Assembly (NCBI RefSeq): GCF_900111745.1 | Contig: NZ_FOIJ01000016.1 | Location: 153,815 to 217,814, forward strand | DNA length: 64,000 nt | DNA from: Stigmatella erecta | GTDB lineage: Bacteria > Myxococcota > Myxococcia > Myxococcales > Myxococcaceae | Reading direction: 5' to 3' | The notes under the pieces: generated by a model | Told to the model about the DNA's origin: nothing | Seen by the model: only the letters and a program-made list of their open reading frames with translations | Databases searched by the model: none | Made by a program: the position numbers and the translations under genes | Shown here: positions 18,470 through 27,154 of the stretch, in pieces | How the letters are laid out: the number at the start of each line of letters is the position of its first letter | How positions within the stretch are numbered: the stretch's first letter is position 1

Positions 18470-18605
18470 CCATTGCACACGAGGGGGCTTCACGTTTTCA
18501 TTACGAGTACATAACGTATATCTTACGTCCTTACGCCCTGGGACTTTTCGCGTTGGGCGGCTTTTCCCGGAGCCCTCGCCCCGAACCCGAAGAACCCGAA
18601 GGAGT
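18470..18605 (+). promoter_or_regulatory. AT-rich probable promoter region ahead of a small membrane protein
   Basis: Between 18470 and 18550 the sequence is much richer in A and T than its surroundings and repeats the string TTACG or ACGTA several times (around 18500-18535, including TAACGTATATC). This is where a promoter for the small gene at 18613 would be expected. No exact -35/-10 pair can be fixed by eye. Confidence 0.35.
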
Positions 18606-18612
18606 GAAAGCA

Positions 18613-18762
18613 ATGACTCTCCCCGAGTTGCTCCCCTCCGTTGTGAATGTCGCTGGCGCCATCGTGGTGGGCGTGTTGGTGGCGGCGGGACTGGTGGGGA
18701 CGCGCGCTCGGCCGCAGCCGGTCCCCGTGCCGGTCCGCCGGGATCCGCGCCGCCGCCGCTAA
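18613..18762 (+). CDS. Small single-pass membrane protein (49 aa)
   Basis: The ATG at 18613 has a good Shine-Dalgarno (GAAGGAG, ~18598-18604). The peptide has a short N-terminus (MTLPELLPSVVNVAG), one hydrophobic helix (AIVVGVLVAAGLVG, ~18-31), and an Arg/Pro-rich tail ending in RRDPRRRR. The positive tail should stay in the cytoplasm. An in-frame ATG at 18553 would add 20 polar residues, but the Shine-Dalgarno supports 18613. No family recognised. Confidence 0.6.
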   Translation: MTLPELLPSVVNVAGAIVVGVLVAAGLVGTRARPQPVPVPVRRDPRRRR

Positions 18763-18797
18763 GCGGCTGAAGGACCGCGCCGCGCGCGCCGCGGCGC

Positions 18798-19808
18798 TCA
18801 GGGCTTGAAGGCCAGCGAGAGGGCGAAGTCCTCCGCGCGGTCCGTCCACCGCGCGGCGAGCCGAAGGCCCGCCGCCGAGAGCTCCGCCTCCACCTGCCGA
18901 GGGCGGAACTTGCAACTCACCTCCGTGCGCAGCACCTCGCCCGCCTCGAACACCGTCGAGCGCTGGAGCGCGGGCAGCCGCACGCGCTGGGCGCGCCGGG
19001 ACACGAGGCGCATTTCGATCCAGCCCTGCTCCTCGTCGAAGGGCGCCAGGTGCGAGAAGGCGTCCACGTCGAAGTCGGCGCCCAGCTCGCGGTTGAGCAC
19101 GCGCAGCACGTTGCGGTTGAACTCGGCCGTCACCCCGGCGCTGTCGTTGTAGGCGGCGAAGAGGCGGGCGCGGTCCTTGATCAGATCCGTGCCGAGCAGC
19201 AGCCCATCGCCGGGGGCGAGCTGGGCGGCGATCTGCTGGAAGAAGCGCGCGCGGGCCTCGGGCTTGAAGTTGCCGATGGTGCCGCCCAGGAAGGCCACGA
19301 GCCGGCGGCCGCCCCGGGGCAGGTGGGCGAGGTGCCGCTCGAAGTCGCCCACCACGGCGTGCACGTGCAGGCCGGGGTAGTCGTGGGCGAGCGTGGCGGC
19401 GGCGCGCCGGAGGAAGGGCTCGCTCACGTCGAAGGGGACGAAGCGCTGGAGCGAGCCGGTGGCGCGCAGGGCATCCAGGAGGAGGCGGGTCTTCTCGCTG
19501 GTGCCGCTGCCCAGCTCGATGAGGGTGTCGGCGCCGCTCAGGCGGGCGGCCTCCTGGGCGTGGGCGCGGAGAATCTCCCGCTCGCGGCGGGTGGGGTAGT
19601 ACTCGGGCAGGCGGGTGATGTCGTCGAAGAGCTGGCTGCCGCGCTCGTCGTAGAGCCACTTGGGGGACAGCTCCTTGGGGTGGAGGCACAGCCCCGTGAG
19701 CGCCTCCTGGTGCAGCGCGCGCCGGGCCTCGTCCGGGTGCAGGTGAACCTCCACCGAGACGAGGCTGTGACAGGGGCCCTCGGCTTCCGCGGGATGATGC
19801 TCGGACAT
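18798..19808 (-). CDS. egtD: L-histidine N-alpha-methyltransferase EgtD
   Basis: Trimethylates histidine to hercynine, the first step of ergothioneine synthesis, in the cytoplasm. 336 aa, near the family norm. Signature parts are YDERGSQLFDDITRLPEYYP (~53-72), the SAM-binding LIELGSGTSEKTRLLLDAL (~96-114), FLGGTIGNF, and the late segment VSCKFRPRQVEAELSAAG. It lies 20 bp after egtB on the same strand, so egtB-egtD form an operon. Confidence 0.96.
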   Translation of the reverse strand: MSEHHPAEAEGPCHSLVSVEVHLHPDEARRALHQEALTGLCLHPKELSPKWLYDERGSQLFDDITRLPEYYPTRREREILRAHAQEAARLSGADTLIELGSGTSEKTRLLLDALRATGSLQRFVPFDVSEPFLRRAAATLAHDYPGLHVHAVVGDFERHLAHLPRGGRRLVAFLGGTIGNFKPEARARFFQQIAAQLAPGDGLLLGTDLIKDRARLFAAYNDSAGVTAEFNRNVLRVLNRELGADFDVDAFSHLAPFDEEQGWIEMRLVSRRAQRVRLPALQRSTVFEAGEVLRTEVSCKFRPRQVEAELSAAGLRLAARWTDRAEDFALSLAFKP

Positions 19809-19828
19809 GGTCTGCTCCCCCTGGCGTT

Positions 19829-21157
19829 TCAGCGGGCGTCGCGCGCGCAGCGGAAGCCCGCGAAGATGTGACGGCGGATGGGCAAGTCCCAGTTGCGGAA
19901 GCTGTTGCGCACCGCGACGGGGGCACTGGCCCAGGAACCGCCCCGGAGCACCTGGTGCCCGGGGCCGAAGAACACCTCGGAGTACTCACGATAAGGGTGG
20001 GCGCGGAAGCCGGGGTAGCCACCGAAGGGGCTGGCTGTCCACTCCCACACGTCCCCGAGCAATCCCCAGATTCCCTCGCTGCTCTGGCCTTCGGGGAAAG
20101 CGCCCACGGGGGCGGGGGCCCAGGCCTCGCCGCCGAGGTTGGCGTGCGCGGCGGTGACGGGCGCCTCGCCCCAGGGAAAGGCGCGGGAGGGGGCGCCCCC
20201 GGTGGCGGCGCGCTCCCACTCGGCCTCGGTGGGCAGCCGCTTGCCGGCCCAGCGGGCGTAGGCCTCGGCCTCGTACCAGCACACGTGCTGCACGGGCGCA
20301 TCGCGGGGCAGGGGCTCGACGAAGCCGAAGCGGCGGCGGGCCCAGTCGCGGGGGCCGAGCCGGGCCCAGAAGAGGGGGTGGCGGATGCCCTCGGCTTGAA
20401 TGAAGGCCCAGCCCTCGGGGTGCCACCAGCGCGGGTCTTCGTAGCCTCCGGACTCGACGAAGACGAGGTAGTCGCCGTTGGTGGTGGGGTGGGCGTCGAG
20501 GAAGAAGGGGGCGAGGTCCACGGGGTGGGCGGGGCGCTCGTTGTCATAGGCCCAGGGGGCGTCACTGCCCTGGACGGAGGGGCCGCCGGGGATGAGCACC
20601 TCGTGGAGGGGAACGGCGCCGGGGCGGGGCAGGGGGCGCGCGGCGGGGCGGTACTCCCAGGAGGTCATCAGCTGAAGGGTGGCGGCGAGCGTCTCGGCAT
20701 GCTGCTGCTCGTGCTGGGCGACCATGCCGAAGACGAAGCCGCCCGCGAGCAGCGGCCCGGGGGCGTCCTCGGGGAGCCGGTCGAAGAGCTCCCGCACGGC
20801 CTCGCGGACGCGGGCGGCATAGGCGAAGGCGGCCTCGGGGGCGAGCAGGGGGAGGGCGGAGCGGGTGCGGCGGGGGTGGCGGAAGGCGTCATAGACAGCA
20901 TCGAAGGCGGGCTCCGTGAGGGCGGGGCCGCCGAGGGCGCGCAGGAGCCACTGCTCCTCATAGTTGGCGACATGGGCCACATCCCAGACGAGCGGGGACA
21001 TGAGGGGCGAGTGCTGGCGCACGAGCTCGGCCTCGGGAACACCGGAGAGCATGTGCAGGGTGCGGCGCCGGGCGGCCTCCAGCTCGAGCCACGCACGGGC
21101 CTTCCACGGTTGCGGCGAGACACGGCTTGGATCCGCACTGCCCACCTGCTTCGGCAT
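19829..21157 (-). CDS. egtB: Ergothioneine biosynthesis sulfoxide synthase EgtB
   Basis: Non-haem iron enzyme that joins hercynine to a thiol donor with oxygen. The N-terminal DinB-like domain has the iron ligands: His in WDVAHVANYEEQWLL (~60) and the HEQQH pair (~155-159). The C-terminal SUMF1/FGE-like domain spans ~200-440 (YWWHPEGW-type core, LPTEAEWERAA, GNVWEWT-like GDVWEWT, RGGSW, FRCARDAR). 442 aa is typical. No egtA, egtC or egtE lies nearby, so the thiol donor (gamma-glutamylcysteine or cysteine) and the lyase step must be settled elsewhere. It is divergent from the Sit-like locus. Confidence 0.95.
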   Translation of the reverse strand: MPKQVGSADPSRVSPQPWKARAWLELEAARRRTLHMLSGVPEAELVRQHSPLMSPLVWDVAHVANYEEQWLLRALGGPALTEPAFDAVYDAFRHPRRTRSALPLLAPEAAFAYAARVREAVRELFDRLPEDAPGPLLAGGFVFGMVAQHEQQHAETLAATLQLMTSWEYRPAARPLPRPGAVPLHEVLIPGGPSVQGSDAPWAYDNERPAHPVDLAPFFLDAHPTTNGDYLVFVESGGYEDPRWWHPEGWAFIQAEGIRHPLFWARLGPRDWARRRFGFVEPLPRDAPVQHVCWYEAEAYARWAGKRLPTEAEWERAATGGAPSRAFPWGEAPVTAAHANLGGEAWAPAPVGAFPEGQSSEGIWGLLGDVWEWTASPFGGYPGFRAHPYREYSEVFFGPGHQVLRGGSWASAPVAVRNSFRNWDLPIRRHIFAGFRCARDAR

Positions 21158-21296
21158 GGCGCCTCACGGGTTGAAGGTGAGGAAGAGCCTGCGGCCACCG
21201 GAGGGCCCGGATGCGAGAAACGCGCGAGGCCCGTCCGGAAGCCAACAGCGCGGCCCGTTCCTTCTCTGGGGGGCTCGGGCTGTATTGTGGGGGGAA

Positions 21297-21728
21297 ATGA
21301 TTCCGCGTGCGATGAGCCGGAGCTTCTGGCTGGTGCCCTGCCTTCTGCTGCCAGCCTGTGGCCTTTTCCAGGGGAACTCCCGGCCTGCCCATGCCGCCCC
21401 AGAGGAGTCCAGGAAGATTCAATTTCCGGACGAGCTCCCAGGCGAGGGACGGCACATTTTGCCAGGAGCCTTGGCGGCGGCAATCGCGTTGGCCATGGAG
21501 GACTTCCGTCCGTTGGGGAGCCGCCCGGTTCAAGAGGCCACTGCGCTGGAGGCATGCCTGCTCAGGAGAGATGCCTTTGAGGTCATGGCCTCCCCTGGTC
21601 CTGACGGTGTGGTGTTCGTTCGCTTCCTGTTCAATCCGGACGTGTGCGCGTTGAGCAGCCCTGTCCTGGATGCAGGTGCCACCTACGCGGTGGATGTCAA
21701 AGGTGGGAGGATTCTCGCGGTACAATGA
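21297..21728 (+). CDS. Small lipoprotein upstream of a SitA-like toxin (SitB-like position)
   Basis: 143 aa, ATG at 21297 with GGGGG just upstream. LVPCLLLPACG is a lipobox with Cys near residue 21. The mature part is short and ends in a compact segment (DAFEVMASPGPDGVVFVRFLFNPDVC, given here as its start and end). In Myxococcus some toxin loci transferred by outer-membrane exchange are ordered sitB-sitA-sitI, with SitB a lipoprotein of unclear role. Position and lipoprotein nature fit sitB, but sequence homology is not proven. Lower GC than egtB next door suggests acquired DNA. Confidence 0.65.
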   Translation: MIPRAMSRSFWLVPCLLLPACGLFQGNSRPAHAAPEESRKIQFPDELPGEGRHILPGALAAAIALAMEDFRPLGSRPVQEATALEACLLRRDAFEVMASPGPDGVVFVRFLFNPDVCALSSPVLDAGATYAVDVKGGRILAVQ

Positions 21729-21762
21729 GCCTCCAGTTGCTGCTCATGCCTGCGGAAACGTC

Positions 21763-23058
21763 ATGAAAATGTGCGGAGCCGTTGTGCTCATGCTGCTCGC
21801 GTCAGGATGTGCCGCGACGCGGGTGGTGCACTTGAACACGGGCCAAGGAGCGCCCATCACGTACAGGCCTGTCGATACGGCTCCGATCCAGATGGATGCA
21901 CTGGAGTTCGAGGCCGCTGTGGCACAGCTTGTGCTCACCCTGCGGCTGAACGTGGGGCTTGGGGAGCCTCCTCGACAAGGCCCGCTCACGTTGCTGGCTT
22001 CTGCCGGGACATCGGGCCTCACGGACGGGGCTCCGCAACACGCCGTGCCCCCGTCTTACGCGCGGATATGTCAGCAACAAGGGGAGCCGGATGAATGTCT
22101 GAGCCTCTTGTCGGGGGGATTCACGCTGGGCGCCGCGGAGCGGCGCATGATGGCGCTCTTCTTTGCCTTCGACACGGTCTAGGCTGGGGTTGAAGACGCG
22201 GTGAAAGAGCTGACGAACCCAGCCGCCCTCCGGGCAATGGTTGTCTCCATGGCTGGAACCGCGCTCATCATGATGGTTGCCCCCGAGCCCATCACGAAAC
22301 TGGTCGCGATTGCGCTGACAGCCTCCTTGATCGCTTATCTCGGCGCTGTCCCTGTCTGGAATCTGGGGCAAGGATTCCTGCGGCTCATGAAGGAGGCGGA
22401 CCATGCCCGGAGCTTCTCGGAGCTGGAAGACACCGGACACCGTTTCGGGAAAGTGCTCGGGCACAACGGTGCCCGGGTTCTGATCATCGCCGTGTTGACG
22501 GCGCTCGGTGGCAAGAGCGCCATGGCTGCGCAAGGTCCGAACATGCCGGGCTTCGCCCAGGCGGCGTTGAGGGCGCAGACGGAAGGGGGCTTCCGGCTAT
22601 CGGGAGCGCTGGCGGGCGAGGTGCACGCCATCGCCCTTCCTTCGGCAGGGGTACTGAACGTCGCGCTCGCGCCTACGGCCGTTGCGGCGGTGGCGATGGG
22701 GGCCGGAGGCACGATTCAAGGTGATCCCGAAGGGGACATTCACCATCTCTGCACCGACAAGAACGAGGTCTCCGCAGCATCCGGTGGACCCTGGACCCCG
22801 CTCTTCCAGCAGGTGTTCGACCGGGCGAAGATGAGCCTCAATGACGCCGCGAACAAGGTTCGCATCAGAGGCCACAAGGGGCCTCATCCTGCGGAGTATC
22901 ACCGTGAAGTGCTCCGGCGCATCGACCAGGCCACGTTGCAGTGCCGGGGCGCTGACCAGTGCCGGGCCGCGTTGACGGAGGAACTCGCCAGCATGGCGCG
23001 GGATCTCCTCACGGAAGGAACAAAGCTGCGCAGGCTCCTCACCAAGGCGCCAGAATGA
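21763..23058 (+). pseudogene. SitA-like polymorphic toxin lipoprotein (TIGR02269/AHH type) with in-frame TAG
   Basis: The N-terminal half (21763-22182, 139 aa) starts MKMCGAVVLMLLASGC, a lipoprotein signal with Cys at 16. A TAG at 22180-22182 ends it. The same frame then continues without interruption to 23058 (a GTG at 22201 could start it). It contains a hydrophobic middle (MVVSMAGTALIMMVAPEP, ALPSAGVLNVALAPTAVAAV) and a C-terminal HNH-like/AHH nuclease domain (GDIHHLCTDKN, GGPWTPLF, VRIRGHKGPHPAEYH). The join reads ...FDTV-stop-AGVEDAV; in relatives I recall a Trp there, so TGG to TAG is likely. Read through, it is 431 aa, the size of the intact family. The immunity gene is intact. It may be a pseudogene, a suppressed stop, or two separate proteins. 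Confidence 0.8.
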
Positions 23059-23065
23059 GGTGGCC

Positions 23066-23638
23066 ATGGACCGATGCTTTTTTGACCTGAACATCGACGT
23101 CGAGGTGCCAGGGCGCTGGTATCTCGCGGAGCCCACCGTGCCCTCGGGGGGGGAGATCGACGACATCTGGCGCTTTTCCCTGGGCCAGCCCGTGGACCTT
23201 GGCGAGAAGCTGCGTATCCCCCTTTACCGCCCGGGACGTCCCCTGGATTTCACGACGGCGGGGGCGGGGCGGACGCCGGTCCTCAGCGCGCGGGCGGCGG
23301 CTGTGTTCCAGAAGCTGGCCTCGAGCGATGTTCAGCTCTTTCCGGTGGAAGTCGAAGGCGAGCCCGAGCCGTACCACCTGCTCAACGTGGCGCGGCAGCT
23401 CCGGTGCATCGACGACGCGGCCTGTGAAGAGGTCCAATATTACCCTCGGCACGGCGTGCAAGCGCATCGGGCGGGAGAGTATCGCTCCGTGTCCGGCTTG
23501 CGGATCGACCCATCGAAAACCGGCGAGGCGCGCGTGTTCCGGCTCTGGGGATGGTCTCCGCCGCTCATCGTCGATGCGGAGATCAAGCAAGCGCTGGAGC
23601 AGGCTGGCATCGTGGGAGGACGGTTCGAAGCGGTCTGA
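23066..23638 (+). CDS. Imm11-family immunity protein (SitI-like)
   Basis: 190 aa, ATG at 23066 with GAGGTGG just upstream, 7 bp after the toxin reading frame. It lacks a signal peptide, so it acts in the cytoplasm. The layout (short beta-rich N-terminus RCFFDLNIDVEVPGRWYL, then LSARAAAVFQKL, DVQLFPVEVEG, and a C-terminal LFRLWGW-like RVFRLWGWSPPLIVD) is that of the Imm11 immunity family, common beside myxobacterial toxins. It should bind and neutralise the nuclease domain of the gene upstream. It is intact although the toxin is interrupted, which protects the cell from sister toxins. Confidence 0.85.
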   Translation: MDRCFFDLNIDVEVPGRWYLAEPTVPSGGEIDDIWRFSLGQPVDLGEKLRIPLYRPGRPLDFTTAGAGRTPVLSARAAAVFQKLASSDVQLFPVEVEGEPEPYHLLNVARQLRCIDDAACEEVQYYPRHGVQAHRAGEYRSVSGLRIDPSKTGEARVFRLWGWSPPLIVDAEIKQALEQAGIVGGRFEAV

Positions 23639-23835
23639 ACCGGGAGCAGGGTGTGATGAGAAAGGCTCGCCAGGGCCGCCCGTCTTCACGCGTCAAGCAT
23701 TCCCACACTTCCCCTCCTGCGGCGCCACTACATCGGGGGCCGATGTGCGGGGGGCGCGCATGGGGCCACCGGGTGCGGTAGCGTTGTCCTGCAGGCTTCC
23801 ATTGACGCCGGTTCACGCGGTATCCGAGTCAGGCC

Positions 23836-25935
23836 ATGTCCTCGCGCAAGTCCCAGACAATGATTCCCACGGTCCGTTCCGATGACGCCCCTCGCAAGTC
23901 CCAGACCGGCCTGCCCTCGGTCCGGTCCTCGGCGGTGACCCCCACGGTCCGCGCGGAGGACTCACCGCAGCGGCTGGGCGAGCTTCCGGGCGAGGCCGCC
24001 ACCCTCGCGGACCGCGGCGAGGCGGAGGCCCTCAAGCAGCTGCTCGCCGCGCGCGCCCAGGAAATCACCGGCGCCACCGGCGCGGTGCTGGCCACGCTGG
24101 AGCAGGGCGAGCTCGTGGGCCGCGTGGCCACCGGGAGCCTGGCGCGCACGGTGGGCGAGAAGCTCGGGCTGGAGCTGAACCCCGGCGGCGTGGCCTCGAA
24201 GGCGCGCCTGGTGTGGCGCTGTGATGACACCGAGGCCGATGCGCGCGTGGAGCGCGAGGCCTGCCGCAAGCTCGGCGCCCGGGCGCTGGTGGTGGCCTCG
24301 GTGGCGTGCGGCGAGCGGCTGCTCGCGGTGCTCGTGGTGGTGTCGGCCCGGGCCGGGGCCTTCGGCGAGGCCGAGGAGCGGGGGCTCGCGCTCGTGGCGC
24401 GGGGCGGCGGCACGCTCCTGGCGCACGCGGAGGCGGCCAAGGCCTCGGCCGAGCGCGAGGCCGAGCTGAAGACGCTCCGGGCGCTCGTGCGGCGGCGCGA
24501 GGCGGAGCTGGACGGGGTGCTGTACTCGGTGGAGGGCTCCGCCTACGTGCTCTCCGAGGACAGCCCGCTCCGGGCCAACCGCGCGGCGCTGGAGCTGCTC
24601 GGCGGCGAGGGCTCGCCCGCGGTGCCCGCCGGGCGGGGCGCGCTGCTCGAGCGGCTGCAGCCCCGGGCGCCGGAGACGCAGGAGCCGGTGTCGCCCGAGG
24701 AGGAGCCGCTGGCGCGGGCGCTGTCGGGCACGGCCACCACGCGCGAGCTGCTGGTGCGGCACGCCAAGGCGGGGGGGGACGTGCTGGCGCGCATCGCGGC
24801 GGTGCCGGTGCGCGTGGACGGGGCGGTGGTGGGCGCGGTGGTGGTGCAGTCGGACGTGGGGGCCGAGCGCAAGGAGCAGTTCCTCACGCTGGTGGAGCGC
24901 TCCTCGGAGTGCATCGGCATCACCTCGCTCTCCGGCCAGCCCATGTACCTGAACCCGGCGGGAAGGGAGCTGCTGGGCTTCGAGAGCCCGGAGGCCTTCC
25001 GGGGCGCCTCGGTGATGGACACGTACCTGGCGGAGGACCGGGAGCTGGCGCGCACGGCGTTCAAAGCGGTGCGCGAGCGCGGCAGCTGGGAGGGCGAGCT
25101 GCGGCTGCGCCACCGGCGCACGGGCGAGGCCATTCCGGTGCGCCACCACCTCTTCACCCTGGCGCACCGGGAGACGGGGCGGCCCGTGGCGCTGGGCGCG
25201 GTGACGCGGGACTTGCGCGAGCAGAAGCGCGCGGAGGCGGTGCGCGAGCGGCTGATGGACATCGTCGGCAACGAGCTGCGGGCGCCGCTGTCGGCCATCA
25301 CCATGGCGGCCTCCACGCTGCTGCGGCGCGGGACGCTGGCGGAGACGGACACCAAGGCCGCGGCGCGCATCTCCCAGGGCGCCGAGCGGATGGGGCGCAC
25401 GCTGGGGCAGGTGCTGGACTTCACGCGCACGTACCTGGGGGCCGGGCTGGTGCTGCTGCGCTCGCGGGTGGACCTGGACATGGTGACGCAGGACGTGGTG
25501 GCCGCGGTGGAGCTGGAGCACCCGGACCGGCTGGTGCGCTACGTGAAGCGCGGGGACGCGCGCGGCATCTGGGACCGGGAGCGGCTGGTGGAACTGCTGG
25601 GCACGCTCCTGGGCTACTCGCTGCGCACGGGCCCGGTGGAGCGGCCGGTGGACGTGCGGCTGCTCGCCGAGGGCATGGAGGTGGTGCTGGAGGTGCGGCG
25701 CGAGGGCGAGCCCATCCCGCCCGAGATGCTCTCGGAGATGTTCAACCCGTTCTTCTACCCGCAGTCGCAGCTGGTGGGCGGGGACGAGGCGACGCGCGAG
25801 CACCTGGGGCTGGGGCTGTTCATCACCCGGGAAATCACCCGGGCGCACGGGGGCCACATGGAGGTGCGCTCCACGGCGGAGGAGGGCACGCTGTTCCAGG
25901 TGTACCTGCCGCGCGGGCCGGTGGGGGTGCGCTGA
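23836..25935 (+). CDS. GAF/PAS sensor histidine-kinase-like protein without phosphoacceptor His (pseudokinase)
   Basis: 699 aa, cytoplasmic. After a Thr/Ser/Pro-rich N-terminus with two similar RKSQT repeats, a GAF-like domain (~50-205), a PAS-like segment (~220-345) and a clearer PAS domain (~350-465, LVERSSECIGI...LLGF) lead into a kinase core. The H-box reads GNELRAPL: Asn (AAC, codon 479) replaces the phosphorylated His. In the ATPase domain the N-box Asn is missing (LLGTLLGYSLRTG) and the DxGxG motif is degraded (REGEPIPPE), while the last glycine motif is kept (HLGLGLFITREI). It should not autophosphorylate. It probably senses and signals by binding a partner. Confidence 0.9.
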   Translation: MSSRKSQTMIPTVRSDDAPRKSQTGLPSVRSSAVTPTVRAEDSPQRLGELPGEAATLADRGEAEALKQLLAARAQEITGATGAVLATLEQGELVGRVATGSLARTVGEKLGLELNPGGVASKARLVWRCDDTEADARVEREACRKLGARALVVASVACGERLLAVLVVVSARAGAFGEAEERGLALVARGGGTLLAHAEAAKASAEREAELKTLRALVRRREAELDGVLYSVEGSAYVLSEDSPLRANRAALELLGGEGSPAVPAGRGALLERLQPRAPETQEPVSPEEEPLARALSGTATTRELLVRHAKAGGDVLARIAAVPVRVDGAVVGAVVVQSDVGAERKEQFLTLVERSSECIGITSLSGQPMYLNPAGRELLGFESPEAFRGASVMDTYLAEDRELARTAFKAVRERGSWEGELRLRHRRTGEAIPVRHHLFTLAHRETGRPVALGAVTRDLREQKRAEAVRERLMDIVGNELRAPLSAITMAASTLLRRGTLAETDTKAAARISQGAERMGRTLGQVLDFTRTYLGAGLVLLRSRVDLDMVTQDVVAAVELEHPDRLVRYVKRGDARGIWDRERLVELLGTLLGYSLRTGPVERPVDVRLLAEGMEVVLEVRREGEPIPPEMLSEMFNPFFYPQSQLVGGDEATREHLGLGLFITREITRAHGGHMEVRSTAEEGTLFQVYLPRGPVGVR

Positions 25936-25947
25936 GGCGGCCCCGCT

Positions 25948-25977
25948 GGACGTGTCAGCGCCCCGGCTGACACGTCC
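25948..25977 (+). terminator. Perfect hairpin after the histidine-kinase-like gene
   Basis: GGACGTGTCAGC (25948-25959) pairs perfectly with GCTGACACGTCC (25966-25977) around a 6-nt loop, starting 13 bp after the stop codon. There is no strong T-run. The position makes a terminator likely; it could also be a dimeric operator, since ACGTGTCA recurs in the palindrome near 52,620. Confidence 0.55.
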
Positions 25978-26083
25978 AAAGCCAGTCAAAGACAGACGGT
26001 GGCCCCTGGCGGCCTCCGGGAGAGGGGTTGGCGTGCTTCGTGCCTAGCAGGGCGCGGCGCCCTTCCCTCTCCAGGAGCCTCCG

Positions 26084-27082
26084 GTGCGGACATCGATGTT
26101 GAGACGGGCGGCGAGACGGGCGGCCGGGGTGGTGCTCTTCCTGCTGGCCCCGGCCCTCTGGGCACAGGCCCCGGAGGCCGGGACGGGCTCGTGCTGGACG
26201 CCGCTGCAGGCGCGCGTGCCCACGCCCCCGGTGGTGAGCGTGCGGCCCGGCGGGCAGCGGGATGTGTTCCTGCGCACCGCGCGCAACGGCCTCGTCCACC
26301 GGGTGCTGGATGCGAGGAGGGGCACACTCCAGGCCCCGGAGCCGCTGGGCGGGGCGTTCCTCTCGGAGGCCGCCGCGGTGAGCTGGCCGGACGGCCGCAT
26401 CGATGTCTTCGCCCGCCACGCGAGCAACACCCTGTGGCACCGCCAGTTCGAGCCCGGCAGCGCCCGGTGGCTGCCGTGGAAGGGGCTGGGGGGGCTGCTC
26501 ACCTCGGGCCCGGCCGTCACCTCCAGCGCCTCGGGGCGGATGGATGTCTTTGTCCGGGGGGCGGGCAACGCGCTGTGGCACCTCCAGTACGAGCCCGGCG
26601 GGGGGCAGTGGCTGCCCTGGAAGCCCCTGGGGGGGCTGCTCACCTCGGAGCCCGCGGCGGTGAGCTGGGGCGAGGGCCGCATCGATGTCTTCGGGCGGGG
26701 CATCGAGAACGGGCTCTGGCAGCTGACGTTCGACGCGGACCACGGGGGCTGGGGGCGGTGGCAGGCGCGGGAAGGGGTGCTCACCGCGGGGCCCACCGTG
26801 AGCAGCTGGGGGCCGGGCCGGCTGGACGTCTTCACGCCCGGGGCGGACAACACCCTGTGGCACCTGCCGTTCGAGGAGCGCCTCGGCGGCTGGCAGCCGT
26901 GGCGGGCGCTGGGGGGCGCGGGCGAGGCCCGGCCCGTGGCGGTGAGCCCGGCGCCGGGCCGCATCGAGCTCTGGGCGCGGGGCGCGGACGCGAGGCTGCG
27001 GCGCTGCGAGCTGGAGGCCCCCTTGCCGGTGCCGCCGGAAAATTCCCGGCCCTGGGAAGAAATCTCCCCGGTGCCACGTTGA
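26084..27082 (+). CDS. Secreted PLL-like lectin beta-propeller protein
   Basis: 332 aa. GTG 26084 has CAGGAG six bases upstream; ATG 26096 is an alternative. A signal peptide follows (LRRAARRAAGVVLFLLAPALWA, in two parts, cleavage near 30). The mature protein has five to six repeats of ~48 residues, each with GRIDVFxRGxxNxLWHxxF, GxWxxWxxLGGLLTSxPA. This pattern is that of PLL-type (Photorhabdus luminescens lectin) propellers that bind fucose and related sugars. A secreted sugar-binding role is probable. It is followed by a separate ABC-transporter operon. Confidence 0.85.
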   Translation: MRTSMLRRAARRAAGVVLFLLAPALWAQAPEAGTGSCWTPLQARVPTPPVVSVRPGGQRDVFLRTARNGLVHRVLDARRGTLQAPEPLGGAFLSEAAAVSWPDGRIDVFARHASNTLWHRQFEPGSARWLPWKGLGGLLTSGPAVTSSASGRMDVFVRGAGNALWHLQYEPGGGQWLPWKPLGGLLTSEPAAVSWGEGRIDVFGRGIENGLWQLTFDADHGGWGRWQAREGVLTAGPTVSSWGPGRLDVFTPGADNTLWHLPFEERLGGWQPWRALGGAGEARPVAVSPAPGRIELWARGADARLRRCELEAPLPVPPENSRPWEEISPVPR

Positions 27083-27154
27083 CAGGCCGCCGCGAGGCTT
27101 TATAGGTGCGGGCCTCGCATCGGCCATGAGGTCGCTTCACGAGGGTACGGCATC

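Noticed and set aside
23640..23835. Short frames between the immunity gene and the histidine-kinase-like gene
   Set aside because: Random Pro/Arg/His-rich sequence without ribosome site.
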